A stretch of 64,000 bases of DNA. It comes from Plectrocnemia conspersa. Taxonomy: Eukaryota; Arthropoda; Insecta; Trichoptera; Polycentropodidae. Location of the stretch: assembly GCA_009617715.1 (NCBI GenBank), contig VTFK01000264.1, positions 496,001 through 560,000 of the forward strand. Reading direction: 5' to 3'. Position numbers and translations under genes: made by a program. Below are positions 46,560 through 59,884 of this stretch, piece after piece; positions within the stretch are counted from its first letter, which is position 1; every line of letters starts with the position of its first letter. A model generated the notes under the pieces. The model saw only the letters and a list, made by a program, of their open reading frames with translations, had not been told where the DNA came from and did not search any database.

Positions 46560-49500
46560 AGATATCATATATATAAAGCCTTTAAGAACCTTGAAACCCA
46601 TTTTTATAATCGATTATATATTTATAAACAATAATATGCAAAAATATGATTAATCATTAATTTAGCCAGAAAAGCTCCATAAGCGATCTAAATCTCTTAT
46701 AAATAGATCGAGCTTTGAGAAAATCTTAACTCTGATCTGAGAATTTAATTAAAAATATGGCCCTAATACACTTTATAACTCCACCCTCAAATTATTGATG
46801 ATATTTTTATAAAAAAATATGTACTTTTAGTGAAAAAGCTTAAAAACGCGATATAAACTATTGGATAATGTATTTTATTGAGCTATATTTATCGAGCTTC
46901 TTGAAAAGCCTAACTATACTTAAGCATATGTTTATAAAAGTGATACACTTTGTAGTTCCGTCCTAAAATTATTGATTACGTTTTTATAAATATTAATTTT
47001 TAAAATATATAATACAAGTAAAAAAGTAAATGTATCGAGCTTTTATAGCAACTCCATGCTGAAAGAAGCTTATGTTTATTAACTTTGCTTAACAAAGAAA
47101 ATTTGAACGGTGATCTAAGCAAATGTGATCTAAACAAATGACCCTTGCATACTTTGAAATTATGCCTTCAATTATGAATCACATATAAGCAATAATTTAC
47201 GCAATATAATTATTTTTCATTTAAGCCGGAAAAGCTTTGAAACATGATTTACATTACTGATAAATAGATTGAACTATAAGAAAATCTAAGCATTTTATTA
47301 TAAATATGGCTATGACAAACTTTGTAGTTTCACTCTAAATTATTGATAAATATAACAATGATTAAGACATATTGTTATAAATATAACACTCACACTTTGT
47401 AGCCCATACTGCAATTAACGATAACATATTTATAAACAATAATTTCCAAGAATATGATAAATCATTTATTTAGCTGGAAAGGCTACAAAATGCAATCTTA
47501 ATCATTTATAAATAGGTTGAGCTTTGAGAAAATCTTATCGATGAAACATTTAATTAAACATAACACACTTTGTAGCTCCACCCTAAGATTATTGATCATA
47601 TTTTTAAAAACGATATTTTGAAAAAAATTGCAATTTGAGAGAAAAAGCTTAGAAATGCGATCAAAACTTCTAGAAAAGTTCAAAGATAATTTGAGCAAAT
47701 GCTTATAAAAGTAAAAACTCGACTCTGAAATTATATTGTAGATCACAGTTTTATAAATAATAAATTGCAAAAATATTTCATTTAAGTACAAAAGCAAAGA
47801 AATGCGATCATAGCTTCTTGTAAATGGACCGAGCTTTCAGAAAATCTGTACGATGCCTTGAGCATATGTTTAAAAATATGGCCTTAATACACTTTGCAGC
47901 TCTTCCTTTAATTGTCGAGCAAATCTATATTAACAATAATTTGCATTATTATTATTTTTTTATTCAAGTCTAAAACACGGATAAATAAATAGAGCTTTGA
48001 GAAAATCTTAACAATGATCTAAGCATCTGCTTATAAATATGTCCCTGACACACTTTGTAGCTTCACCCATAAATTATTGATCAAATTTATTTAAACAGTA
48101 ATTTTCAAAAATATGTAAATTGAGTAAAAAAAGCCTAAAAACGCGATCACAATTATTGATAAATGTATCGAGCTTCTAAAACAGCTAAAATATAATTTGA
48201 GCAAATGCTTATAAAAGTAATATCTTTTGTAGCGCCATTCTAAAATTATTGATCACAGTTTTATGAATGAAAAATTGCAAAAATATATAATTTAAGTAAA
48301 AAGCATAGAAATGCGATCTAAGCTCCTTGTAAATGCATTGAGCTTTCAAAAAATCTGAACGATGATCTCAGAATTTATTTAAACGTATGCCCTTGGCACA
48401 CTTTGCAGCTCCACCCTAAAATGATTGATCACATTTTTATAAGCAATAATTTGCAAAAATATGATTATTCATTAATTTAGCCGGAAAAGCTCAAAAAAGC
48501 GATCTAAATCACTAATAAATAGATGGAGCTTTAAGGAAATCTTAACGATGGTCTGAGAATTTGTTTATAAATATGTCCCTGACACACTTTGTAGCTCCAC
48601 CCATAAATTATTGATCAAATTTATATAAACAATTTTTTTTTTAAAATATGTATTTTGAGTAAAAAAAGCTTAAAAACGCGATCAAAATTATTGGTGCGTA
48701 CCCTAGAATAGCTCAAAGATAATTTGAGCAAATGCTTGTAAAAATAATATGCTTGTTAGCGCCATTCTAAAATCATTGATCACAGTTTTATAAATGAAAA
48801 ATTGCAAAAATATATAATTTAAGTAATAAAGCATAGAAATGCGATCTAAACTCCTTGTAAATGGATCAAGCTTTCAGAAAATCTGAACAATGATCTCAGC
48901 ATTTAGTTAAACATATGCCCTTGGTACATTTTGTAGCTCCACCCTAAAATTATTGATCACATTTTTATAAACAATAAATTGCAAAAATATATAATTTAGG
49001 TAAGAAAGCATAGAAATGCGATCTAAGCTCCTTGTAAATGGATCGAGCTGTCTGAAAATCTGAATGATGCCCTGAGCATATGTTTATAAATATGGCCCTA
49101 CATACTTTGTAGCTTTTCCTATAATTATCGAGCAAATTTATATGAACAATAATTTGCATTATTTAAGACGGAAAAGCTCTAAAACGCGATTTAAATGGAT
49201 GGAGCTTTGAGAAAATCCTAACGATGATCTAAAAATTTGATATATGCCCCTGACACACTTTGTAGCTCCTCCTTCAATTATCGATTACATCATTATAAAC
49301 AATAATTTGCAAAAATATGATTAATCATTTATTTTATTAATTTAAGCTTCTAGTGAATTGATTATGCTTTTTTAACACCTCAACAATGAATTTAGCAGAT
49401 ATTTATAAATATGGCTCTGACACACTATCGATGAACAATAATTTATCGTTTATTGTAACCGGTAAAGATCTAACCGATGTTGATCTAAGCACATTTAAAT
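46560..49500. repeat. Satellite array, monomers about 170-180 bp, with higher-order structure
   Basis: The words ACACTTTGTAGCTCCACCC, AAATTATTGATCACATTTTT, ATAAACAATAATTTGCAAAA and AAATGCGATCTAA recur in fixed order about sixteen times. CTTTGTAGCTCC-like words occur near 46,771, 46,951, 47,320, 47,570, 47,890, 48,055, 48,230, 48,400, 48,588, 48,755, 48,930, 49,105 and 49,260, so spacing is mostly 155-190 bp. Adjacent monomers are diverged. Monomers about 525-530 bp apart (48,055/48,588; 48,230/48,755; 48,400/48,930) are more alike, for example the GCGCCATTCTAAAAT and ATGAAAAATTGCAAAAATAT forms. Small open frames inside are repeat artefacts. Confidence 0.85.
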
Positions 49501-50640
49501 AAGCACAACCTTGATCCAATTACCAGCCTCTCCCCAAATCAACACAATTGATAATATATACATTATAAACATAAACACACGGTTATAATAGCACATAAAA
49601 TACATATTTTCATTATGATATCCGTAGAAGAAAAATAACATATTTCACTTACCTTTGCTGCGGGAATAAATTAAAATTCACCCTAATTTCGCAACGATCG
49701 CTTCTTGAACGGTGCTTTTTTCGCGAAATTAATTTTGTACTTTTTTTACTTTGAAATTTAAGCCGAGAGTGCGCGTATTTTTTGAGATAATACTAGTTAC
49801 ATTGAGGCGCAATTGGGATATCCTGTAAAGTTGCAATGCATTTTTTAATAATACTTTTAGTGATTAATAATATTTTATTTGAGGATAGCCCATTTGTTTC
49901 TCAGCGGCGTTTTAATTGCATTTTTAGTGTCATGATAACAATAAAAATAAAAATTGAGCAAGTTCTTCATATGTGATATATCATTATAACATTAAGTACC
50001 TAACCTAAGTTATCATCTTAGTCTAGGTTATTAGACTAATTATTTATAGAGGAAGAGTTGTCAAAAACCTGTTTGCACAATCGATTATAACAAAGAAACA
50101 GTGATTATATTGGCAAAAAACTAACAAAAAATAATGAAAATGATGATTACGTTTATAGATAAAACTGAACCAAAACTTATGCATATCAAAATATCTTTTT
50201 CTGCTTTAAAAAATCATAATTATTATTTAGAGCAACAATTTTGATTTTTAAATAACGCAATTTTTAATATGCTTTATATCCGATCATAATTAATAGTAAA
50301 CATGTGTAATTTTATGGTTTTATGGCTAAAAAATGTTTTTTATAAAAAAATCAAATTTAAATATAGTTTTCACATTAGCTATTTTTATGTTAAGACTTGT
50401 ACAATTTAATAAAAACGATTGCGCAAATGTGTAAAATGTGTAAACTATAAATTTCGCACTGCAATTTTAGCCGAAAATGCAGCCAAAAGCTTCACGTAAA
50501 GTTACGAAAGTTTCGTGCGTGCATCTTGAATGGCGTTACGATTTGTGGGAATACATTAAACACATCCATAATAAAAAATATAAAAGTTAAGAATATAATA
50601 TGCCTGGTATTTTTTCGTATTATAAAAATATGAATATATT
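49501..50640. other. AT-rich flank between the satellite and the promoter island
   Basis: No coding segment or repeat was found. CpG content begins to rise near 50,440-50,540 as the GC-rich island is approached. Confidence 0.45.
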
Positions 50641-50653
50641 AAAAATTACTTAC

Positions 50654-51070
50654 AGTTGCGCGTCACCAAAGCGGCTGCGTCGGCCACGAAAAGTTTTTCG
50701 AATTTCAGCTAAGTTCGGTTAGCTCGCGACCGACCGTAACTACTCGCTAGCGGAGGCTGCACAATGCGCTCGCTGTGGCATCCGGCGAGCGAATGTCAAC
50801 TTGCACCCTTGCTGCACCTGAATCATGTAATCCCCACCCGATCGCAGATTCGTGATGCGCAATGGCTAGACGCCGCCTCTCCGTCCCACGCGTCCCCGTT
50901 GCACATTTACGGTTTGTGCGTGCATTCGGTGGTAGTGGTAAGCGCATGCGCATGACACAATTATCGTTCCCTCTTAAACTATAGTCCTTTTTCAACTGTA
51001 TAATGCACAGAGCCCGGAAACACCGGCGCAGCTACACAGCGCGAGCTTAGTCGTGGTATATATAAAGGTT
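50654..51070 (-). promoter_or_regulatory. GC/CpG-rich promoter island and probable non-coding first exon
   Basis: A sharply GC- and CpG-rich island in AT-rich DNA. On the minus strand it ends in CAACT|GTAAGTAATT, a very strong splice donor (GT at 50653-50652), as expected for a first exon. A perfect NRF-1/Erect-wing-type palindrome GCGCATGCGC lies at 50942-50951. A TATATATAAA box lies at 51057-51066 and reads best on the plus strand, so the island may be bidirectional. Short open frames on both strands (for example 50,747-50,995 minus) look like by-products of the high GC. I infer the distal promoter of the minus-strand gene. The target exon would be about 33.7 kb away at 16,995. Confidence 0.5.
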
Positions 51071-51724
51071 GAACGGAACGGCATATTGTCTTGAAACACA
51101 TACGATACTAAATGTACTGCTAAAGAGAATAAATTATCTTACTCAATTAGGCCGAAAATAAATATAGTTTCCAAAAAGTATTCCAAAAATTGCAAGGTTT
51201 GCGGCCTTATTCAACAAAAAATGGAGCTCCAAGAGTAAACGCTGTACCCTATATAGCCCGCCAAGATTTTATGTGAGACCCAACATTCATTATACCAAAT
51301 ATTTTCAAACGGTACGCGACAATTGAGCGATGGTCATATGGGCAATAGAAATCAAAAAAATTTTCACGCTTAACTTTATTGTAAATATTAGTGAAATATA
51401 GATTAAATCGAAAAAGTGTAAAACATGAAAAAGATTTTTATTTTAAAATTTTCAACTCATTATAATTATATGCAATACCACGTAATTTTTTTCTCTATTG
51501 TACCTCAAAACCTTTATACAAATTCTTTGGTCAACCTATTCGTAACGTCTACGATTGCGTTGATTTTCAAAACCTGCTATAGTTCTTTCATGATCAACAT
51601 CATAGCTTTTTTGGATTTTTTTGAAACCATTGATAAAAATCCATAAATATGGATGACTTGAACTGTTATCAAATTTCAATTGCATTTTTCAATGACATGC
51701 TTCGACAAAATGATTGGTCCTGTC

Positions 51725-52112
51725 GCTTCCATTAAATGTTAAAATATAGAAAAATCGGCGGAGCCTTAGTTCTATTGTTTCTTAGGCGACCTAAAGAGGC
51801 GTTCGTAAACCATTCTAAAATTGGTTCTAATTCATTGGATAAATGATTCTCTAGTTCATAAATAGCACGTATAATACCTTGTTCTGGAACTAAATAAGCG
51901 AAGTATTCATTTTGCATATAAAGCGAATCAGAATAGTACATGGGCAAAAGATTACATGAATATAAATGCGTTAGAAGATTTTGTATCAGATTAAAAAAGC
52001 AACCATTTATGTTAGCTTGTAGAAATACCGTATGCATAGCTTGATGAATTGTTATTTCATAATCAACATTAATATTTTCGGGATTAAGTAACGGCCACAT
52101 TTCATTTATCAT
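51725..52112 (-). pseudogene. MULE-type transposase domain remnant
   Basis: The minus-strand frame of 126 codons starts MINEMWPLLNPENINVDYE. It contains FLQANINGCFFNLIQNLLTH, matching the MULE pattern v.GC.FHl.Q. It then has EYFAYLVPEQGIIRAIYELE, LEWFTNASLGRLR and APPIFLYFN, in the order of the family's FVP...V..aFe.L, yfe..yiGr and pp.F....WN motifs. The Q/H of the catalytic-end block is partly changed (FNL for FHL). Together with the FLYWCH-like finger upstream it indicates a Mutator-like transposon protein. The copy is degraded and incomplete. Confidence 0.7.
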
Positions 52113-52559
52113 ATAAAATAATTACGTTTCAAGAGTCTTATTAGGTAATAAATAAAATAAAACAGAGAAAACAGAACCACCCTCCACAACAAATTAATAA
52201 AAAAAAATAAAAGGGTTGAAAGTAAAAATGTGCCTTCCACAAATAATTCTTTCATGCTTTTCACATTACATTACAATAAAAAATTAAGATTCTTGTTGGA
52301 TCAACTTGTTCTGATCCAGAAGCAGCTAAAAGAAAACGTTCGAATTGTGACGGACTGAATTCATAATTTAAATATTCTACAGGAATAATTATTGTTTCCA
52401 TAGATTCAGGATTAATTGGAGCCTTTAATTTTTAATTAATCTTCTTCTTTGAATATTTCTGCGAAGACTATTATGGTTTGGAAGCATTCCTTGTACTGCA
52501 GAAGATTTTTTTTCTAGAATTAGCGTTCTGATTTATGATGGGTTGCTCATTATCGTATC

Positions 52560-52745
52560 TGTAAATTTTTGGATTGCTGTACTAACTTTTTGCGTTTTTA
52601 CTCTGGCCACATTTCCAAAAGTGCTCATATCTTTCAGAAATTAATGAGCCATCACAAACACTTGTCCAGATTCTACCTCCACAGCCATTGTTTTTATTTT
52701 CACATCGCTAGAATTGAATCAAGCTTTCTTATTAATCCTATCTTT
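52560..52745 (-). pseudogene. FLYWCH-type zinc finger remnant of the MULE protein
   Basis: On the minus strand, about 52,715-52,600, the frame reads RCENKNNGCGGRIWTSVCDG followed by SERYEHFWKCGQ. FLYWCH fingers have C...C.aRi.t ... H.H with this spacing; here the last HxH is EHFWKC, so one ligand is altered. It lies upstream of, and on the same strand as, the MULE domain, as in FLYWCH-MULE transposon proteins of animals. Frames between the two are broken. Confidence 0.6.
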
Positions 52746-53849
52746 AACATACAGATATCCATTTTTTTTGTATATTTGACAAATCATACTTTTCTTTGTC
52801 TTTTTGACTTAATATCCCTAAATTATCCATTTATGAAAAATATAAACTAGGGTAACCTAAATTAGTCTTTCTCAACAATGATCTATAAAGGACAATTATC
52901 TATAAATAACACATAAAATATAACATATATGTGCATAAAAAGATAGATACTTGTTTTCTTGCTGTACTGAGTTTTTTTTCACCAAAAACACAATGACACT
53001 GTGACAAAGTGTTTTAAAACCACGACAAAAATACTTTTTAAAGACGCAACGAAATTTTTGAGTACTACTATACTAGTTTCTTGGAACTACCCTATGTAGT
53101 TTAAAATATATAGCTGTAAAATATGCGATTTTTTGAAATTTCTAAAGTTTGTTCACACAGTAATTTCCAAGCTTCAAATCATAAAAAGATAATCGCGTAA
53201 AGGGCTAAATCCACGATTACAATTTATTAGTAGTGATATGTATCTATATAATTTTTTTTATGAGATCGGGTCTTTCACAAGTTCTTGAATAAATAATATT
53301 TATGATTAAATATGCACAAATGAGAAATAAAAATATATATTTTTTTCAGACCGTATAATGTTTTTATCTTTCAACTCAAAAATATTACTAATATTTTCGT
53401 ATGTATATATTTGTAAATCATCTTAACTGATTAATTAATAATTGAGTAATGTTACTAAATAAAACGATAAAAATAAGGTTTGCGTTACATATTTATTTGT
53501 ATTGCTTTATTATTGTATCGCCCAGAAGACCGTCGCCCAATTGACCGTGTCCGTTTTCAAACATCTGGAATTGTTTAAAAAACTTTGGTTTGCACTATAA
53601 TAATCGCTCACTTAGACGAGTAGAGATAACTCCCTACTACTGGTATTTTTTATCTCTTCTATATGGGGAGGTCCATTTTCTAGAAAATATATATAATTAT
53701 TAAAAAAAACATTGATTTTATTTATTTAGTTTATTTACATTAATTTGCATTTGACTCAGAGACAGAATGATAATTTGCCCCTGAAGCAGAAAAGGTTGCT
53801 CATTTCATTTTTTAATATCGGTAATATTGAAGATCAATTTTTGCCCTAG

Positions 53850-54520
53850 TACCCAAAAATATTAGAAGAAATAAATAGGTCGTCAAAACTTTTACAAAAA
53901 AAATATTTTGACCTTGTTACCACAATAGCACCCAAAGAATTAAAAACATATAGAAATATGTATGTATCAGCAAAACCTGAAGCAATAGAGATAGCTTTTA
54001 TATTAAAAATCAAACCTACATTTGAAGATAAGAGAAGAAAATTCATAAGACGGAATTTTGATGAGACTGGGCATGATCACTGCTTTAACACAAGTGATGA
54101 TTATTATCGTGCAAATTTCTTTATTAAAAGTTAGCAGTCAGCTGGATATTAAATTAAAATGAATAAAAGAAGTTGGCATTATATTTTCATTACTTCAACC
54201 TAAAAATATATTTGATATACAAGATTCTGATATTAAATCCGCAGAAGTTTTATAAAGAAGATCTATTACAACACTTTCTTCTTCAAACGGCCATAATAAA
54301 ATCCACGCTTAATACAGAAATTCCCAAAATTGAATCTGTAAAAGAATTCGCCGAATTGTTAATAATGAAGTATTTCACCATTTCGACTAGTTTCTCAGAA
54401 GTCATTGCCGTCTTATTACTTCAATTAACACTACCAACATCTGAAATGTCTTTTTTGAAATTGAAAATAAAATATTTACGAAATTCGAATACCCAGAATC
54501 GTCTACATCAGTGAGCGTCA
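53850..54520 (+). pseudogene. hAT-like (ZMYM1-related) transposase relic
   Basis: At about 54,002-54,130 the plus strand reads IKPTFEDKRRKFIRRNFDET, resembling the Fk.kR.rk.kr.fDE segment of ZMYM1/hAT-like proteins. At about 54,340-54,505 it reads EFAELLIMKYFTISTSFSEV, LLLQLTLPTSEMSFLKLKIK and YLRNSNTQNRL. These match the C-terminal pattern LtLPvt.asaErSFSkLKlIKtYLRS.m.qeRL with the central residues lost. Several frame changes separate the pieces. Confidence 0.65.
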
Positions 54521-55404
54521 CACCTTCCACTTTCTATCCAAAACACAGACGCTGGAACTAACACAATTTTTCATAGTGACTTTTTAAAAATTAAAAAAGA
54601 ACTAGCAATCTTTTTCTACATCATTAGAAAATGATAGTATTGTTGGAACGAAACCAAAGAAAACTGACTTTCAACTTAGCCGTGATTTAATTTTGAATTT
54701 TTATTTTTTAAATGTAAGTAATTGTATTTTAAAATATGTATATTTTCTAAGCAAATTTTCTGTAAATCTATTTTCTATTTATGTAAATTTATATTTATTA
54801 TATGTATGTAATTTGTATAACTATATATCAAAAATATTTTAATAATTTTTGAAATGTTTTTATTTTTTTTTTTAATTATATTTAGTAAGTGTAAAATTGT
54901 TATCGATCTCTTCTAAGCTCTCCAAAGTATGCCGATACGCTTCAGTTTCCCGATAATAACCGTTATTACATCGCAGGTAGAAACAAAAACAACACACCAT
55001 CGTATTTTCGTGGAACGTATTCAACTCTCTTCTTGTGACTCGGATCTAGATGTGTGTAAAAATTGGATAGTGTGACTTTCACAGGTCTACATGACTTTCA
55101 ATAATAGTAATAGAAGCAAAATCAGAAACGTCATTTCAGATTTTTCCAGGGGGGGGTCAAAAGTTGGCCAATCAGAAATCGTTTTTTTAGTATTTCCATT
55201 TCATTAACCCTTTGAGGAGTATAGCCGTACACGTACTTTCACTGTTTGGAGATACTCCAAATAGTTAATAATAAATAATATAAATGAAACGTTGTTAATT
55301 TATTTATTGGTATTATTTACGAAATAAATTACCAGCAAAAAATATTTTATAATTTTATAAAAAATATTGTTAGCCGACAAAGAAAATTGAAAAAAATTAC
55401 ATAG

Positions 55405-56960
<1,556 letters not shown>

Positions 56961-56963
56961 GTA

Positions 56964-59322
56964 GTCTAGTGCATAGTTTCTTAACCTTTTTACATCCACG
57001 GACCAGCAAAAAATCAAAAAATGTTTTGCGGACCATCAACATTGGAATAAAATAATAAATATTTATATAACTGATTTTTTATTCAAAACAATTAATTTTG
57101 CAACACAGTATATTTAAGTATATTAAAACAGTCAGTAACGAGATATATAATTTAAAAATCCATAAAATACAGCATCAAATTTGATTGTTTATCGGAATAA
57201 TCAAAATCAATTATTATATGAGTTTTCAGTATTATTTATAGGTCGTCCAGAATTTTAAAATGCAATCTCTGGAATGAAGAAGTTAATGTGACTATTGCTG
57301 CTGCTTATTTGCTATAATAATTGATAACCGTGGCTTCAGCTTAGTTTCAAAGAGACGAAGCGTTGCATTCACATCCATACGGTTTCTTTGTTTTGTTTTG
57401 ATGTGTAATGTGTAATGGTCGAAAAAGCCTTTTCACACGAACATGTTGTCGAAAATGCAGATAATAATTTTATAGCTTTACAACTTAAAGTTGGATATTC
57501 TTCTTTTAGGGAAATCCAAAATTGAGACAAAGATTTTGTTTTATGTCTCGACACTAGAGTAGCATCAGATGACAAATCGATAAGCTTTTCCTTTTCTTGA
57601 TTACTAAGTGAGCATACGTCAACGTCTTCTATAAAAGGGTTATAAATCTACAGATATCCTTTACGAGGATCTTCTTTATCGGGGTAATAGCAATTAAAAT
57701 GTTTGATTAATCCCATTAAATGTTCATCAATTATAGGTAATATAAACTTTTGGTGTACATCAATACATTTGAAAAATTCTTCAAAAAGCAGAAACATTTC
57801 AATGTTTTTATTTTGTATGCAACTTCTCCAATAAATTAACTTTTTTTTAAATCCATCTATTTTATTTCTTAATGTGAACGTATTTGTAGAAAATCCTTGG
57901 AAAGAAAGAATAAGTTCATTAAGAAGACCAAACATATTCGCCATATATGCAAGTTTAGCCATCCAATTCTTATTCTCAAAAAAATTTAATAAAGTCGAAT
58001 TTCGCTCTATAAGAAACAATTTTATTTCTTCTCTCAGCTCAACAAATTGTGTAAGAACTTTTTCTCTTGAAAGCCAACGAATTTCAGTCGCAATGTCGCG
58101 AATAAACTCGAGTGCAAGGCTCGACTACGAATTTCATTGATGATCTTAACCGGATCATTCACCACTGCGCTTAGTTCAGCAGAAAGCATCTTTGCAGGTA
58201 GTTGTTTTCTGTGGATAATGCAGTGTGTGAATAACATTTCTGAATATGCATTATTTGTGCAACAACACCTGATCGATAGCCAGTCATGCTTGCAGCACCA
58301 TCTGTACATACTCCTATGCTTTTACTCCAGACCAAGCCACGAGCTTGTATATACTCATTGAGAGCGCTAAAAATTTCTGAGCTGGTGGTCCGTCCAGGTG
58401 AGTCAAGACAGCAAAGTAATTCTTCTATAATGTCCTCAACTTCAGCATATCTCACGAAACAAATTAAAATGGCATAGTTACTGATGTCGGTTGATTTGTC
58501 AATTTGAATCGCAAGATATTTTGTTTTTTTAATTCCATATATAACTTGTTCCTCAATATCAATGGCTATATCGTGAATTCTTTTTTGAATAGTATCGTTC
58601 GAAATCGACAAATTTTCTAGTTTTTTAACAGCATCAAGGCCCAAAACTTCCCGAGCGACATCAATGATGCAAGGCTTTACTAAATTTTCACCAATAGAGA
58701 ATGGTTTTTTAGTTTCACGTATTCTAATGGCAACTAAATAAGATGCTTTAAGCAGTGATTTATCGCTAATTGTCATTGTCATTTTCTTCATTTGCCTATT
58801 TTGAATTTTGAAGTGGTCTTGTAATTTCATGAAATAATCCAATGACTTATCAACGAGATCATTATGCTTTGAGTGTAAATGACGAATAAGTTTGGAAGGT
58901 TTCATAGCATCATTTGATACATTTTCAAGACATACCACGCATAAGGGTTGTGGAGATTCTTCATTTCCAGGCAATACAGTGAAACCAAACCTCAAATACT
59001 CGGTCATATTTCCTAGTTAGCTTTTTTTTAACTTTTTTGGTTCTGTTAAGCATGCCGAATTATCAACCCATTTGGTTTCTTTTAAATTTGATGCACTCGA
59101 CATTTGGCCGTTTTCGTTATTTTCACTATTCTTCGTTTTATAATCGTTGCTTTTAAAGAATGTTGAAATGTTTTGTTGTTTGGGTGCTTTCTTTTCCATT
59201 TTGTGAAATTAATTTTATACAAAACAGATATGAAATTAATTTTATTTCTTGCGGCCCACCCAAAAATCTTCGTGGACCACCAGTGGTCCGCGGACCACCG
59301 GTTAAGAAACTATGCACTAGAC
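56964..59322 (-). mobile_element. Nearly full-length hAT transposon (ZBED5-like)
   Basis: Inverted ends: TAGTGCATAGTTTCTTAACC at about 56,967 and its complement GGTTAAGAAACTATGCACTA ending at 59,319. Subterminal inverted pieces include GGACCAGCAAAAAAT near 57,000 and complementary CGTGGACCACC words near 59,270. The interior holds one minus-strand transposase frame with a few breaks. The match between the ends extends outward to GTCTAGTG/CACTAGAC, which is inverted rather than direct, so a normal 8-bp duplication is not evident. The length of about 2.36 kb is within the range of intact elements. Confidence 0.85.
57369..59199 (-). pseudogene. hAT transposase pseudogene, BED finger and ZBED5-like core
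   Basis: Starts MEKKAPKQQNISTFFKSNDY at 59,199. An in-frame TAG at 59,019-59,017 interrupts it, and the same frame resumes at EYLRFGFTVLPGNEE. A BED-type finger follows (CVVC ... HLHSKH). Then come SYLVAIRIRETKKPFSIGEN, LAIQIDKSTDISNYAILICF and CTDGAASMTGYRSG, the catalytic-domain motifs of the ZBED5/SCAND3-like group. Frame changes occur near 58,280 and 58,110. Then NWMAKLAYMANMFGLLNELI, and at the C-terminus LLSAFSTTCSCEKAFSTITH, the dimerisation helix. It is dead as written because of the stop and frameshifts. Relatives have been domesticated in vertebrates, but nothing here suggests that. Confidence 0.85.
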
Positions 59323-59819
59323 CAGTGTTTCCCAAAGTGTGGTACGCGTACCCTTGGGGGTACGGGAAGAGTTTAGTGGGGGTACGCGCTGCATCGGGCT
59401 TTGGCTGCGCCTGGTGCAACAAAAGAGCCTATTCCACTTTTTCATTTGTTATGAAAACCTAACAAATGAAAGCATGAAACAATCCAAAGTAAAGCGCCAT
59501 CTTAAGTAAACCACAATCAGTACAAAGATATGCCAATCGACTTTTTTTTAAATAAACTTAAGGATTTAAATCAGTCTCGAAAAGTGATGTGGAGTTTGAC
59601 AGGAGGTGACAATCAAAAAATCCTAGAAGCTTCGTATCGGGTGTCGCTTTTGATTGCGAAATGCAGTGCAACGGTGACAGGCTTTTGGATGTGGAACAAA
59701 AAAAAAAAAAAAAAATTTTATTGTTATTAAAGTATATGCATTTATTTTGACGAGGGGTACTCAGTGTTACGAACATTTATACAAGGGGTACAGAGATGTC
59801 AAAAGTTTGGAAAGCACTG
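59323..59819 (+). mobile_element. Second hAT deletion derivative abutting the first
   Basis: Ends CAGTGTTTCCCAAAGTGTGG and the complement of CAGTGCTTTCCAAACTTTTG are a classic hAT end pair. Flanking 8-mers CACTAGAC (59,315-59,322) and CACTAGGC (59,820-59,827) agree at 7 of 8. The subterminal GGTACGCGTACCC palindrome and GGGGGTACG repeats are also typical. The plus-strand frame at 59,530 on contains DFFLNKLKDLNQSRKV and KILEASYRVSLLIAKC, a piece of a hAT transposase N-terminal region. The rest is deleted. Confidence 0.85.
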
Positions 59820-59884
59820 CACTAGGCCATAGTTTTTTAACAGAAATTGTAACCCCTACAAATATATACCGTATACCATGACGA

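Noticed and set aside
50747..50995. Open frames on both strands in the GC island
   Set aside because: High GC lowers stop-codon frequency; the translations are arginine/alanine-rich without motifs, and the region reads better as promoter and 5' UTR.
57874..58477. Plus-strand open frames within the hAT element
   Set aside because: They are antisense shadows of the minus-strand transposase frames, which carry the recognisable motifs.
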